Shown here: piece by piece, positions 26,101 through 30,523 of the stretch
Layout: each line of letters begins with the position of its first letter
How positions within the stretch are numbered: the stretch's first letter is position 1
DNA from: Pseudomonas sp. MWU15-20650
GTDB lineage: Bacteria > Pseudomonadota > Gammaproteobacteria > Pseudomonadales > Pseudomonadaceae
Assembly (NCBI RefSeq): GCF_023242475.1
Contig: NZ_JALJFG010000013.1
Location: 58,656-122,655, forward strand
Length of the DNA: 64,000 nt
Direction: 5' to 3'
Program-made: the position numbers and the translations under genes
The notes under the pieces: generated by a model
Database searches by the model: none
Told to the model about the DNA's origin: nothing
Seen by the model: only the letters and a program-made list of their open reading frames with translations

Positions 26101-29100
26101 GTTGCACGTGGTGACCTTGAACAGTGCGCTGCAACCCTGGCGTGAGCTGAGCGAGCACAACCCGCTTGCGGCTGAACGGGGTCTGCACAGCGAACACCTG
26201 GCCTATGTGCTCTACACCTCCGGTTCCACCGGCACGCCCAAAGGCGTGATGATCGAGCATGCCGGCCTGTGCAACGAGATCCGCGCCATTCGTGGCTTGA
26301 CCGGCTTGACGGCGGGGGATCGCGCGCTGCAATTTGCGTCCATCAACTTTGATGCCTCCATCGAGGAGATCTTCGGGGCGCTGACCTGCGGTGCCACCCT
26401 GGTGTTGCGCAGCGCTGCGTGGCTGAATGATGCCGCTCAATTCTGGGCACTGGCGGCGCAGGCGCGCTTGTCGGTGATCAGCCTGCCGACGCGGTTCTGG
26501 CAGGGCCTGGCGGACGACCATGCGACAGCCATCCCGGCCTGTGTGCGGGTGATTGTGGTCGGCGGCGAAGAGCTGAACCCGCAAGCGGTGCAGCACTGGT
26601 TCCTGCGCAGCGGGCATACGCCACGCTTGCTCAATACCTATGGCCCCACCGAGGCCACGATCATCGCCACCGCCAATGAGGTCTGCGCGGCCAACCCGCA
26701 ACCACGTGCGATTGGCCGCCCGATTGCCAATACCCGCGTGTATGTGCTGGATGCCCATGGCCATCCAACCGGATTGGGCGTGGCCGGTGAGATTCATCTT
26801 GCTGGTGCCGGTATTGCGCGCGGCTATCTCAACCAGCCGCAACTGAGCAGCGAGCGCTTCCTGGCCGACCCGTTCAACGATGCGCCGGGCCGTCTGTATA
26901 AAACCGGTGACCTGGGCCGCTGGCTGCCGGATGGCACCCTGGAGTACCTGGGGCGCAATGACGATCAGGTGAAAATCCGTGGCTTCCGCATAGAACTGGG
27001 CGAAGTCGAAAGTGCGCTGCTGGCTTGTGAAGGCGTGCGCGCGGCGGTGGTCATGGCCCGGGATGACAGCGAAGGGCAGGTCAGCGGCAAGCAGTTGGTG
27101 GCCTACCTGTGCGGGACGCCGGTTTCGATCGAGCAACTGCGCGAGGAGCTACTGACTCATTTACCGCAGTACATGATGCCCAGTGCCTATGTGCAGATGG
27201 ACAGCTTGCCGGTAACGCCCAATGGCAAGCTGGACCGTAAGGCGCTGCCGGCGCCGGAACAGGTGATGCTCAGCCGTGACTACGAAGCCCCGGCGGATGC
27301 GCTGGAAGCACGGTTGGCGAGCCAATGGGCCCAGGTGCTGAAACTGCCACGCGTGGGGCGTCATGACAGTTTCTTCGAAATGGGCGGGCACTCGTTGCTG
27401 GCGATTCGCCTGGTCAGCCTGTTGGCGCAAGCACAGGTGCAGGTGACGTTGGCGGAGTTGTTCCAGCACGCCAGCGTCGCGTCGATGGCGGCGTTGTTGC
27501 GCTTGCGCACCGATGCGCCGGCGCCGGAGCAGGGCCTGGTCACCGTGCGTGCCGGGGGCACGCAGGCGCCGCTGTTCCTGGTGCACGAGTTCAGCGGCTT
27601 GAATGTGTATTTCCCGGCGCTGGGCCAGCATCTGGACGCTGATGTTCCGGTGTACGGCCTTGAAGGCGTGACCTGGGGTGCGCCGCAGTTGCAGACCATG
27701 GAATGCCTGGCCGCCCGGCATATCGACCTGATGCGCACGGTGCAGCCGCACGGGCCTTACCGCCTGGCCGGTTGGTCGTTCGGCGGGGTGCTGGCGTACG
27801 AAATAGCGGCGCAGTTGATTGGCATGGACGAGGAGGTGAGCTTCCTCGGCTTGCTCGATACCCACGTGCCGCGCCTGGTGGATCAGGGCAAAGCGCGTTG
27901 GTCGTCGGCCCATGCCCACAGCTTGCATCTGCTGGAGCAGTGCCGCGCGTTCTGCCAGGCCCAGGTGCCGGTGGACCGCCACGCACTGGTGACCCTGGCA
28001 CAGCTGGAGCGCGAAGCCGAGCAACTGGACTTCAACAGCCTGTTGCAACGCTGCCGCGACGCCGGTTTGCTGCAACCGCAGTTGGCGGCACTGTCACGTG
28101 ATGGCTTGTGGGCTTACCTGGATCGTGAAGTCGCCCACGGCCATGCGCAGGCGCATTACAGCCTGTTCCCGCTGAACATCCCGGTGCATCTGTTTACCGC
28201 TGAACAGCGTACCGACGACGCCTCACGCAGCAGCGAGACGCTGGGCTGGGATCAGGTCGTGCCGGCTGCGTTGCTGCAACGCATCGACGTACCGGGCGAT
28301 CACCAGAGCATGATGCAGGCGCCGCACATTGCGGCGCTGGGCCAGGCCATCGGCACGGCCCTGGGGGCCCTGCCAGCGGCCACGAACCAGGCGCTGCATC
28401 AGCCGGTACTGACGATCCAGAGTGGGCAGGCCGGGCGTGCACCGATCTTTTGCATCCCGGGGGCCGGCGACAGCGTGACCGGCTTTATCGGGCTGACCGA
28501 TGCGTTCGGGCCGGATTGGCCGATCCATGGCCTGCAACCCCGTGGGCTGGACGCCAAAACGGTACCCCATAGCCGTGTGGAATCGGCGGCGCAGGCGTAT
28601 CGGGTGGCGCTGGAGCAGCAATGCCCGGTCGGGCCCGTGCATCTGCTGGGGCATTCGTTTGGCGGTTGGGTGGCGTTCGAAGTCGCGCTACGCCTGCAGG
28701 CGCTGGGGCGTGAAGTGCTGTCCCTGACGCTGGTCGACAGTGAGGCACCTGGCGGCACCGGCGTGGCCGGCAAACCGTACACGGCGACCGGTGTGTTGCT
28801 GCGCCTGATCGAAACCATGCAACTGGCGGCCGGCAAACCCTTCGGGATTGATCCGCAGGCGTTTGCCAGCCTTGACGAAACGGCGCAACTGGCGGCGTTG
28901 CACGGCGCCATGGTGCGGGTCGGCATGCTCTCGGCACGCTCGACCCCGGATGTGATGTACGGCCCGGCGCGCACCTTCGGTGCCGCGCTGCGCACGGTGT
29001 ACCAGCCACGCTCGCGCTTCAATGGCCCGATACGCCTGGTGCTGGCCGATGATCCGACCCTGGATGCCCAGGGCAATCAGCGCGAACAGGCCGGCATGAT

Positions 29101-29248
29101 CGAGGGGTGGAGCCGGTATACCGATCACCTGGAGACCTGGTATGGCCCGGGTAACCATTTCACGTTGCTCAAGGCGCCGTATGTTTACAGCTTGGCGTCC
29201 TGGTGGCACGACGGGCTGGTCGTGCCGGTCGGCAAGGTGACCTCATGA
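8105..29248 (+). CDS. Six-module NRPS with tandem thioesterases, predicted Thr-Thr-Leu/Ile-Hse-Dab-Lys (tolaasin/sessilin type)
   Basis: The protein has 7,047 residues. Residues 1-60 look like a TubC-type N-terminal docking domain. Six C-A-T modules follow, with phosphopantetheine serines near 1096, 2180, 3246, 4290, 5348 and 6427. Two thioesterases close it (GWSFG about 6556, GHSFG about 6850). Specificity residues are DFWNIGMVH (Thr), the same again (Thr), DAWFLGNVV (Leu), DLKNVGSDV (resembling homoserine codes), DLEHNTTVS (the Dab code of syringomycin synthetase) and DAESVGTII (Lys-like). C domains 1, 2, 3 and 6 have the HH(I/L)xxxxGD motif of dual E/C domains; C4 and C5 are ordinary LCL domains (HHIAADG, HHIVSDG). 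This predicts D residues at Val12, aThr14 and Dab17 and L residues at Ile15 and Hse16, as in tolaasin. The first thioesterase probably closes the lactone between Lys18 and aThr14. Dehydration of the first Thr to Dhb is inferred only from the product family. Confidence 0.95.
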   Translation: MHFSELMAVLSTHAIHLQREEDDLIILGDDEALDDGLIDNVRAHKAQLLELITRNGGDWLSPAYRITPQMLPLTTLDQATIDQIVDAVPGGLANVKDIYPLAPLQEGMLYHHLSAERGDPYLLQSQYAFDSRARLEHFIQALQYVIKRHDILRTTVAWESLDEPVQVVLRKATLNHEELHLDPRDGDVLGQLRARFDARHYRLDIREAPMMRVAFALDSPNQRWVAVLLFHHMALDHTAMEVVQHEMQAFLLGQTEHLGEPVPYRNYVAQALLGVSEQQHETFFREMLGDIDEPTLPFGLQDVQGDGHGIEESHLMLDNGLSQRLRVQARQMGVSAASVMHLAMAQVLGKVSGRQEVVFGTVLLGRMHAGEGSGRALGMFINTLPLRVSVGEQSVRSGLKLTHQRLTALLQHEHASLALAQRCSGVAPPTPLFSAMLNYRHSASGGSVEAQAAWAGMQALGAEERTNYPLTVNLDDLGEDFHITVLADAEIGASRVAHYLHAALDSQVAALEHTPEAPLHSLGILPATERQHLLQHCNSSDAVFADSALIHAQFEAQAAAHPDACALVYEDRHLSYGELNRRANQVAHRLLSLGVHVDDRVAICVERGLDMIIGLLGILKAGAGYVPIDPAYPQERIRYTLQDSAPVAVLVQQATHALVAELSVPVIDLDACDCQAESTDNPDVAGLTSANLAYVIYTSGSTGLPKGVMIEHRNVARLFSATEAWFNFDDQDVWALFHSFAFDFSVWEIWGALMHGGQLLVVPQLTSRSPDACYALLCSAGVTILNQTPSAFRSLIAAQGQSELKHALRQVIFGGEALEPGILKPWYARSSNAATQLVNMYGITETTVHVTYRALEAADARLVGVSPIGGRIPDLQLYVLDEQREPVPVGVVGELYVGGAGVARGYLNRPELNAERFIADPFSTRAGARLYRSGDLGRRLADGSIDYLGRNDDQVKIRGFRIELGEIEARLAACDGVREAVVIAREDEPGDQRLVAYLIACEGAEPSAAELRQQLLLSLAEYMVPAAFVRVAQLPLTTNGKLDRKALPAPDADALARRQYAAPEGEVEATIAAIWQDLLGVERVGREDHFFELGGHSLLAVKLIERMRQVGLGADVRVLFGQPTLAALAAAVAGANKDVVVPANRVPEGCEHITPDMLPLAELDQAGIDRIVATVPGGAANVQEIYSLAPLQEGILYHHLAAAQGDPYLQYATFSFDSRDRLQRFAAALQGVISRHDILRTAVVWERLDEPVQVVWREAELGVDEIHLDPAGGDIATQLTECLNPRHHRLDIRQAPMMRIGYSEDAPNQRWVAVLLLHHLVDDATSLRMLTSEIEAHTRGEEALLAPSVPYRNYVAQARQGVSREEHEAFFTEMLGDIDEPTLPFGLQDVQGDGHGVEEVVLALDDRLSQRLRAQSRQLGVTPASLYHLAWARVLGGLSGRNDVVFGTVLLGRLQGGEGSDRALGMFINTLPLRVSLGEAGVRAMVKSTHTRLTGLLGHEHASLVLAQRCSKIAASTPLFSSLLNYRQLGGADVSAEAVAAWEGIAVLDSKERTNYPLTLSVNDMGEAFSLSVMADGAIGAARVCSYMQCVLDNLVQALEQTPQASLRGLGMLPALEREHLLQHWNATDSLFADAVLIHHQVELHAAERPDATAVLFDDERLSYGELNRRANQVAHRLLSLGVRVDDRVAICVDRGLEMIVGLLGILKAGAGYVPIDPAYPQERISYTLQDSAPVAVLVQQATHALVAELSVPVIDLDSTGLQVEPVLNPHVPDLTSASLAYVIYTSGSTGLPKGVMIEHRNVARLFSATEGWFNFNHQDVWALFHSFAFDFSVWEIWGALIHGGQLLVVPQLTSRSPDECYALLCSAGVTILNQTPSAFRSLMAAQGQSALKHSLRQVIFGGEALEPGILKPWYARTTNAGTQLVNMYGITETTVHVTYRALEAADAQLVGVSPIGGRIPDLQLYVLDDQREPVPVGVVGELYVGGAGVARGYLNRPELNAERFIADPFSGRADARLYKTGDLGRWLADGSIDYLGRNDDQVKIRGFRIELGEIQARLAACDGVREAVVIAREDAPGNKRLVAYVIAGEGAEPSAAALRTELLVSLADYMVPSAFVMLERLPLTTNGKLDRKALPAPDSDALARREYERPEGDVEQTLAVLWQELLDVARVGRHDNFFELGGHSLLAVKLIERMRQIDLSADVRVLFGQPTLAALAAAVGGHQELVVPANLIGLDCSRITPDLLPLADLDQAAIDRIVASVPGGARNVQDIYALAPLQDGMLYHHLAAPQGDAYLLHMLFAFTGPEPVNQFAKALQSVIDRHDILRSSMVWDGLEEPVQVVWRQATLGLEEVVIDAADGDVLGQLHRQFDPRHYRLDMQRAPLMHLAYTQDSANQRWVGILLFHHMMLDHTALEVLIEEVQASLKGHTEHLAPSIPYRNHVAQSRLGADRQAHERFFTDMLADIDEPTLAFGLRDVQGDGSGVEEAHLMLDSQLSARLREQARLLGVSAASLMHLAWGQVLAQVAGRDDVVFGTVLLGRLQGGEGAGRALGLFINTLPLRVSVGEHGAREAVRVTHERLSQLLAHEHASLSLAQQCSGLPAAQALFNTLLNYRHSAAVEATSADITAWDGIQALGMEERTNYPLVLNIDDFGAGFQLNAQALEKIGAQRVCGFMQRALAHLVDALEDTPQRALNQLSVLSAAEREAVLVDVNATAVHYPEAQTIHRLFEAQVERQPDATAVCQGDQHITYRQLNQRANQLAHRLLEEGVRPDDRVAICARRSLETLVGLVAILKAGAAYVPIDPAHPQERIAYLLQDCAPMLVLAQSSTRSLLGDTPLPVIELDSDQWHRRPTLDPSVQGLTSANLAYVIYTSGSTGLPKGVMVEHRTLENLVHWHCQAFNLHAGSHTSSVAGFGFDAMAWEVWPALCVGATLHLPPAKAGSEDIDALLHWWLAQPLDVSFLPTPVAEYAFSQQMQHPSLKTLLIGGDRLRQFNTPQRFQVVNNYGPTEATVVATSGLINAGQLLHIGKPIANTQVYLLDAHLKPVPKGVVGELYVGGAGVARGYLNRPELTAERFLRDPFSQDPLARLYRTGDLARWLEEGTLDYLGRNDDQVKIRGVRIELGEIESRLSEYPDVSETVVLAREGRLVAYFTEHQPVDRQALRSALQAQLPEYMVPTVYVRLDSLPLTANGKLDRKALPVPDQEALLSRGYAAPEGEVEIALAQIWSQVLKVEQVGREDHFFELGGHSLLAMRLISQVRLHLGVELDLAALFAHPQLSALAQVVAKAGRSHLPAIVPVSREESLPLSFAQQRLWFLAQMDNAAAAYNMPIGLGLRGALDALALERALAQIVSRHEVLRSAFVVDNDEPQLVITPVEGSFVLMQDDLREQADAPQQLQALSEHEALAPFDLVNGPLLRARLVRLGDEHHVLLLTVHHIAADGWSMGVLTREMVALYGAYSQGLADPLPPLALQYADFAVWQRRWLSGEVLHKQNLYWQQTLAGAPAVLTLPTDRPRPAQQDFSGAVLPLQLDASLSEGLKALSQRHGTTLYMTLLAAWAVLLSRLSGQDEVVIGSPVANRNRVEVEGLIGLFVNTLAVRIDASGEPTVQTLLARVKTQALGAQAHQDLPFEQVVDIVKPVRSMAYSPLFQTMLTWQGSEGAAPVFGDLRMEDGGQINTAAKFDLSLELSEAQGHIIGSLSYATALFDEATLTRHLGYFERLLQAMVSDDQGVLARVPLLDESERQQQLAALSGLRTPLNPGTVHSLFEAQAVRTPDALAVQAGEHSLSYRELNERANQLAHHLRQLGVQPDARVAICVERSPELIVGLLAILKAGGAYVPIDANYPLERIHYMLQDSAPAALLVHGVTAQLACTPGLPVVDLDGDDWREHALDNPQVAGLSPTHLTYVIYTSGSTGQPKGVMVEHQGVVNMLGWYLADVGLDASDAVLLLTSHSFDLTQKNIFASLAVGATLHLADSPFDPVSIVRQIGEQAITHINLAPSAFYALIDADPQQVLSGLRRVVLGGEPIKLSQLEKLQAPRPRFINSYGPTECSDVVAWHAVDADLSRYGAGDIPLGQPLRNLTLYVLDAYGQPVPTGSVGELYIGGAGVARGYLNREALTAERFLDDPHTPGGRMYRTGDLARYRPDGTLDYLGRNDDQVKIRGLRIELGEIEALLAACPEVIEAAVLVRDERLVAYFTGQAPKVEDLRTYLQSALPEYMVPSAYVQLAAWPLSPNGKMDRKALPAPGLDAVVSGVYEAPEGELETTLAQIWQDLLGLEQVGRQGHFFELGGHSLLAMRLISQVRQRLGVELSLAELFAQPQLAALAQVLAQAARSTLPAILAVPRDQDLPLSFAQQRLWFLAQMEGASTAYNMPIALGLRGHLDAQALERALAAIVARHEALRSRFVQHDDEPRVRIDPVEQGFALLRLPVDNDAALQAHISADALEPFDLEQGPLIRASLLRRADDHHVLLLTMHHIVSDGWSMGVLTHELMALYEAFRLGHADPLPPLALQYSDFAVWQRRWLSGEVLQQQSQYWQQALADAPALLMLPTDRPRPARQDYSGATLSVLLDVNLTAGLKALSQRHGTTLYMTMMAAWAALLCRLSGQDEVVIGSPAANRMRAEVEGLIGLFVNTLAVRIGAGADLSVAALLAHAKDRTLAAQAHQDLPFEQVVEVLKPARSLAHSPIFQTLLTWQNSDGQSLVMGDLQFEGVGEASSFSKFDLSLDLSEVQGHIAGALEYATALFDETTMQRYLGYFERLLQAMVADDQALLAHIPLLDEDERDYLLHDLNANHVAYPHDSTLHQLFEAQVEAHPQAIAVAFEQQRLSYAELNRRANRLAHQLIGLGVGPDDRVAICAERGDEVLVGLLGVLKAGAAYVPLDPNYPPERLAYMIADSTPSVVLSQRALLERLPALAIPHVLLDAPHTGAEHNPQVPGLTARHLAYVIYTSGSTGNPKGVMIEHRGLVNYSLDAARLFGLTAQDTVLQQNTLNFDLSVEEIFPALLAGATLAPSRHVFGSEAAQDPAITLTVLHLTAAHWHTLAAEWHHTPHQAQAHLQHVRLINVTGDALSAQKLKLWDEVRPAHTRLINTYGPTEATVSCTAAYVTHSADTNGNTTIGKPMANTRIYLLDSQQQPVPLGVAGEIFIGGDGVARGYLNLDAISAERFIADPFSTAPGARMYKTGDLARYLADGSIEYLGRNDFQVKVRGFRIELGEIEARLGNCAGVKEAAVIAREDLPGEKRLVAYVVPHAGVSLTAAGLRSYLAPLLAEYMIPSAFVTLDALPLTPNRKLDRKALPAPDHLAVASRDYQAPEGRIERSLALIWAQVLQLEQVGRHDNFFELGGHSLLAVKLVERMRQEDLRVDVGALFTHPTLAGLAKVVGSRRALVIPANGITAECQRITPQMLPLASLGQDEIDSLVAGVPGQLANVQDIYGMTPLQEGILYHHLLADEGDVYLEQASFNFDRRERLDAFAHALQGVVERNDILRSTMRWEGLSEPVQVVLRQVPFALEEISLEGEGDAAAQLRERFHPRHLRMDLRDAPLMRLVCAYDGPQQRWSALFMFHHMLFDHVAMDILQDELQAFLSGQEARLNAPVPYRNYVAQARLGMTEQEHEAFFSAMLADIDEPTLPFGLHDVQAGGVLELAQLPVEDGLGQRLRSAARQLGVSAASLIHVAWAQVLAHVCGQDDVVFGTVLMGGMQGGERALGLFINTLPLRVSVGAESAQAGVKATHARLSTLLSHEHASLALAQRCSGVAAPAPLFSALLNYRHSVGAAASEDLAVWAGIQALGGEERSNYPLSLDVDDFGQAFALTVQVSPEVGAQRVCAYMHGALDSLVDALERTPNASLSSLEILPLVERRQVLLDFNQTRTDDAQDQLIHGVFEQQVLRNADAIALEFDGQSLTYGELNAQANQLAHHLIALGVQPDDRVAIALERGTQMVVALLASLKAGAAYVPLDPAYPPQRLAFMLADSAPRLLLSEYAVLPLLGALPPALHVVTLNSALQPWRELSEHNPLAAERGLHSEHLAYVLYTSGSTGTPKGVMIEHAGLCNEIRAIRGLTGLTAGDRALQFASINFDASIEEIFGALTCGATLVLRSAAWLNDAAQFWALAAQARLSVISLPTRFWQGLADDHATAIPACVRVIVVGGEELNPQAVQHWFLRSGHTPRLLNTYGPTEATIIATANEVCAANPQPRAIGRPIANTRVYVLDAHGHPTGLGVAGEIHLAGAGIARGYLNQPQLSSERFLADPFNDAPGRLYKTGDLGRWLPDGTLEYLGRNDDQVKIRGFRIELGEVESALLACEGVRAAVVMARDDSEGQVSGKQLVAYLCGTPVSIEQLREELLTHLPQYMMPSAYVQMDSLPVTPNGKLDRKALPAPEQVMLSRDYEAPADALEARLASQWAQVLKLPRVGRHDSFFEMGGHSLLAIRLVSLLAQAQVQVTLAELFQHASVASMAALLRLRTDAPAPEQGLVTVRAGGTQAPLFLVHEFSGLNVYFPALGQHLDADVPVYGLEGVTWGAPQLQTMECLAARHIDLMRTVQPHGPYRLAGWSFGGVLAYEIAAQLIGMDEEVSFLGLLDTHVPRLVDQGKARWSSAHAHSLHLLEQCRAFCQAQVPVDRHALVTLAQLEREAEQLDFNSLLQRCRDAGLLQPQLAALSRDGLWAYLDREVAHGHAQAHYSLFPLNIPVHLFTAEQRTDDASRSSETLGWDQVVPAALLQRIDVPGDHQSMMQAPHIAALGQAIGTALGALPAATNQALHQPVLTIQSGQAGRAPIFCIPGAGDSVTGFIGLTDAFGPDWPIHGLQPRGLDAKTVPHSRVESAAQAYRVALEQQCPVGPVHLLGHSFGGWVAFEVALRLQALGREVLSLTLVDSEAPGGTGVAGKPYTATGVLLRLIETMQLAAGKPFGIDPQAFASLDETAQLAALHGAMVRVGMLSARSTPDVMYGPARTFGAALRTVYQPRSRFNGPIRLVLADDPTLDAQGNQREQAGMIEGWSRYTDHLETWYGPGNHFTLLKAPYVYSLASWWHDGLVVPVGKVTS
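9829..11110 (+). repeat. Thr adenylation domain, copy 1 of a near-identical pair
   Basis: This part of module 1 of the large synthetase is nearly the same, base for base, as 13093-14374 in module 2, at a constant offset of 3,264 bases (1,088 codons, one module). The shared blocks include the A-domain core motifs and every specificity residue. Boundaries are approximate and read by eye. Confidence 0.75.
13093..14374 (+). repeat. Thr adenylation domain, copy 2 of a near-identical pair
   Basis: Partner of 9829-11110. The identity is far higher than between other A domains in the protein, which points to recent duplication or gene conversion between the two adjacent Thr modules. The flanking C domains differ more, for example HHMALDH in C1 against HHLVDDA in C2. 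Confidence 0.75.
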
Positions 29249-29273
29249 CCTGTGGCAGAGGGGGAGCCGGCAC

Positions 29274-29287
29274 GGGCGCTTGCGCCC
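29274..29287. other. Small hairpin between the NRPS and macA-like genes
   Basis: GGGCGC-TT-GCGCCC is a perfect inverted repeat 26 bases after the synthetase stop. No T-run follows, so it is more likely a transcript-stabilising or attenuating hairpin than a full terminator. The pump genes could still be read from the synthetase promoter. Confidence 0.45.
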
Positions 29288-29369
29288 TTACCTGAAGCGA
29301 GCAATCACGCAACTTAGCGCGAGCCCGGCAACTGGTCGGGTCTACCTTTCAACGTATTAGTGGTCATCT

Positions 29370-30521
29370 ATGGAAAAGTCGAAGTTTCGCAAGGTTGTCT
29401 GGGGTGTGGGTCTGGCGGTGGTCGCCGGCCTGGTGGTCTATTCGGTGCAATCGCCGGCCGAGCCCCCCCAATATCTGACTGCCAAGGTCGAACGGGGCGA
29501 GATCGAGAACTCGGTGCTGGCCACCGGGATTCTGCAAGGGGTCAAGCAGGTCGATGTCGGTGCGCAGGTCTCCGGCCAATTGAAGTCCCTGAAGGTCAAG
29601 CTTGGCGATAAGGTCAAGAAGGGCCAGTGGCTGGCCGAGATCGACCCATTGGTACTGCAGAACGCCCTGCGCCAGGCCCAGGTCAACGAAGAAAACCTGG
29701 AGGCGCAACGCAAGGCCACGGCGGCCCAGGTCGCCCAGACCAAATCGGTCTGGGAGCGTTACCGCAACCTGCAATCGGATGCCGCGATCTCCAAGCAGGA
29801 TTTCGAGACCGCCGAATCCAACTACCTGGTGCAGAGCGCCAACCTGGTGGCCCTGGACGCACAGCTGAAAAATGCGCGGATCCAGATCGACACCGCCAAG
29901 GTCAACCTGGGCTATACCCGTATCGTCGCGCCGATTGACGGTGACGTGGTCGGCATCGTCACCCAGGAAGGCCAGACCGTGATCGCCGAACAACTGGCGC
30001 CGGTGCTGCTGAAACTGGCAGACCTGGACACCATGACGATCAAGGCCCAGGTGTCGGAAGCGGATGTGATCCATATCCAACCGGGCCAGGAGGTGTACTT
30101 CACCATCCTGGGCGAGGCCAACAAGCGTTATTACGGCAAACTGCGCGGCACCGAGCCCGCACCGCAGAACTACCTGGACACCCAGGCCGCCGGTACCCCC
30201 AAGCAGAACACGGCGGTGTTCTACAACGCCTTGTTCGACGTGCCTAACCCGGAACATCGCCTGCGTATCTCGATGACCGCCCAAGTACGCATCGTGCGTG
30301 ACACCGCCAAGGATGTGCTGATGATGCCAGTGGCGGCGCTGGGCAAGCGCAATGCAGACGGTTCGTACGTCGTGCGCGTGGTGGATGAGACCGGTCACGC
30401 CCAGGAGCGCAACGTGCAGGTGGGGATCAACAACAACGTCAAGGCGCAGATCAAGGATGGCCTGGTGGAAGGTGACAAGGTTGTCATCGGTGATCCGACG
30501 CCAGCCGTGGCGGGGATCTGA
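29370..30521 (+). CDS. macA: MacA-type periplasmic adaptor of an ABC efflux pump
   Basis: The protein has 383 residues. An N-terminal membrane anchor (about residues 8-26, GVGLAVVAGLVVYSV) precedes split biotinyl-lipoyl halves (GQVSGQLKSL-like first half; VNLGYTRIVAPIDG second half) that flank a long alpha-helical hairpin rich in Gln, Ala and Glu. Beta-barrel and membrane-proximal parts follow. This is the usual layout and length of MacA membrane-fusion proteins, which couple an inner-membrane MacB ATPase to a TolC-type outer-membrane channel. It sits 121 bases after the lipopeptide synthetase and two bases before macB. Pseudomonas cyclic-lipopeptide clusters normally carry such a pair for export of the product, so that role is inferred here. 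No TolC-type gene is seen in the window. Confidence 0.9.
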   Translation: MEKSKFRKVVWGVGLAVVAGLVVYSVQSPAEPPQYLTAKVERGEIENSVLATGILQGVKQVDVGAQVSGQLKSLKVKLGDKVKKGQWLAEIDPLVLQNALRQAQVNEENLEAQRKATAAQVAQTKSVWERYRNLQSDAAISKQDFETAESNYLVQSANLVALDAQLKNARIQIDTAKVNLGYTRIVAPIDGDVVGIVTQEGQTVIAEQLAPVLLKLADLDTMTIKAQVSEADVIHIQPGQEVYFTILGEANKRYYGKLRGTEPAPQNYLDTQAAGTPKQNTAVFYNALFDVPNPEHRLRISMTAQVRIVRDTAKDVLMMPVAALGKRNADGSYVVRVVDETGHAQERNVQVGINNNVKAQIKDGLVEGDKVVIGDPTPAVAGI

Positions 30522-30523
30522 CA

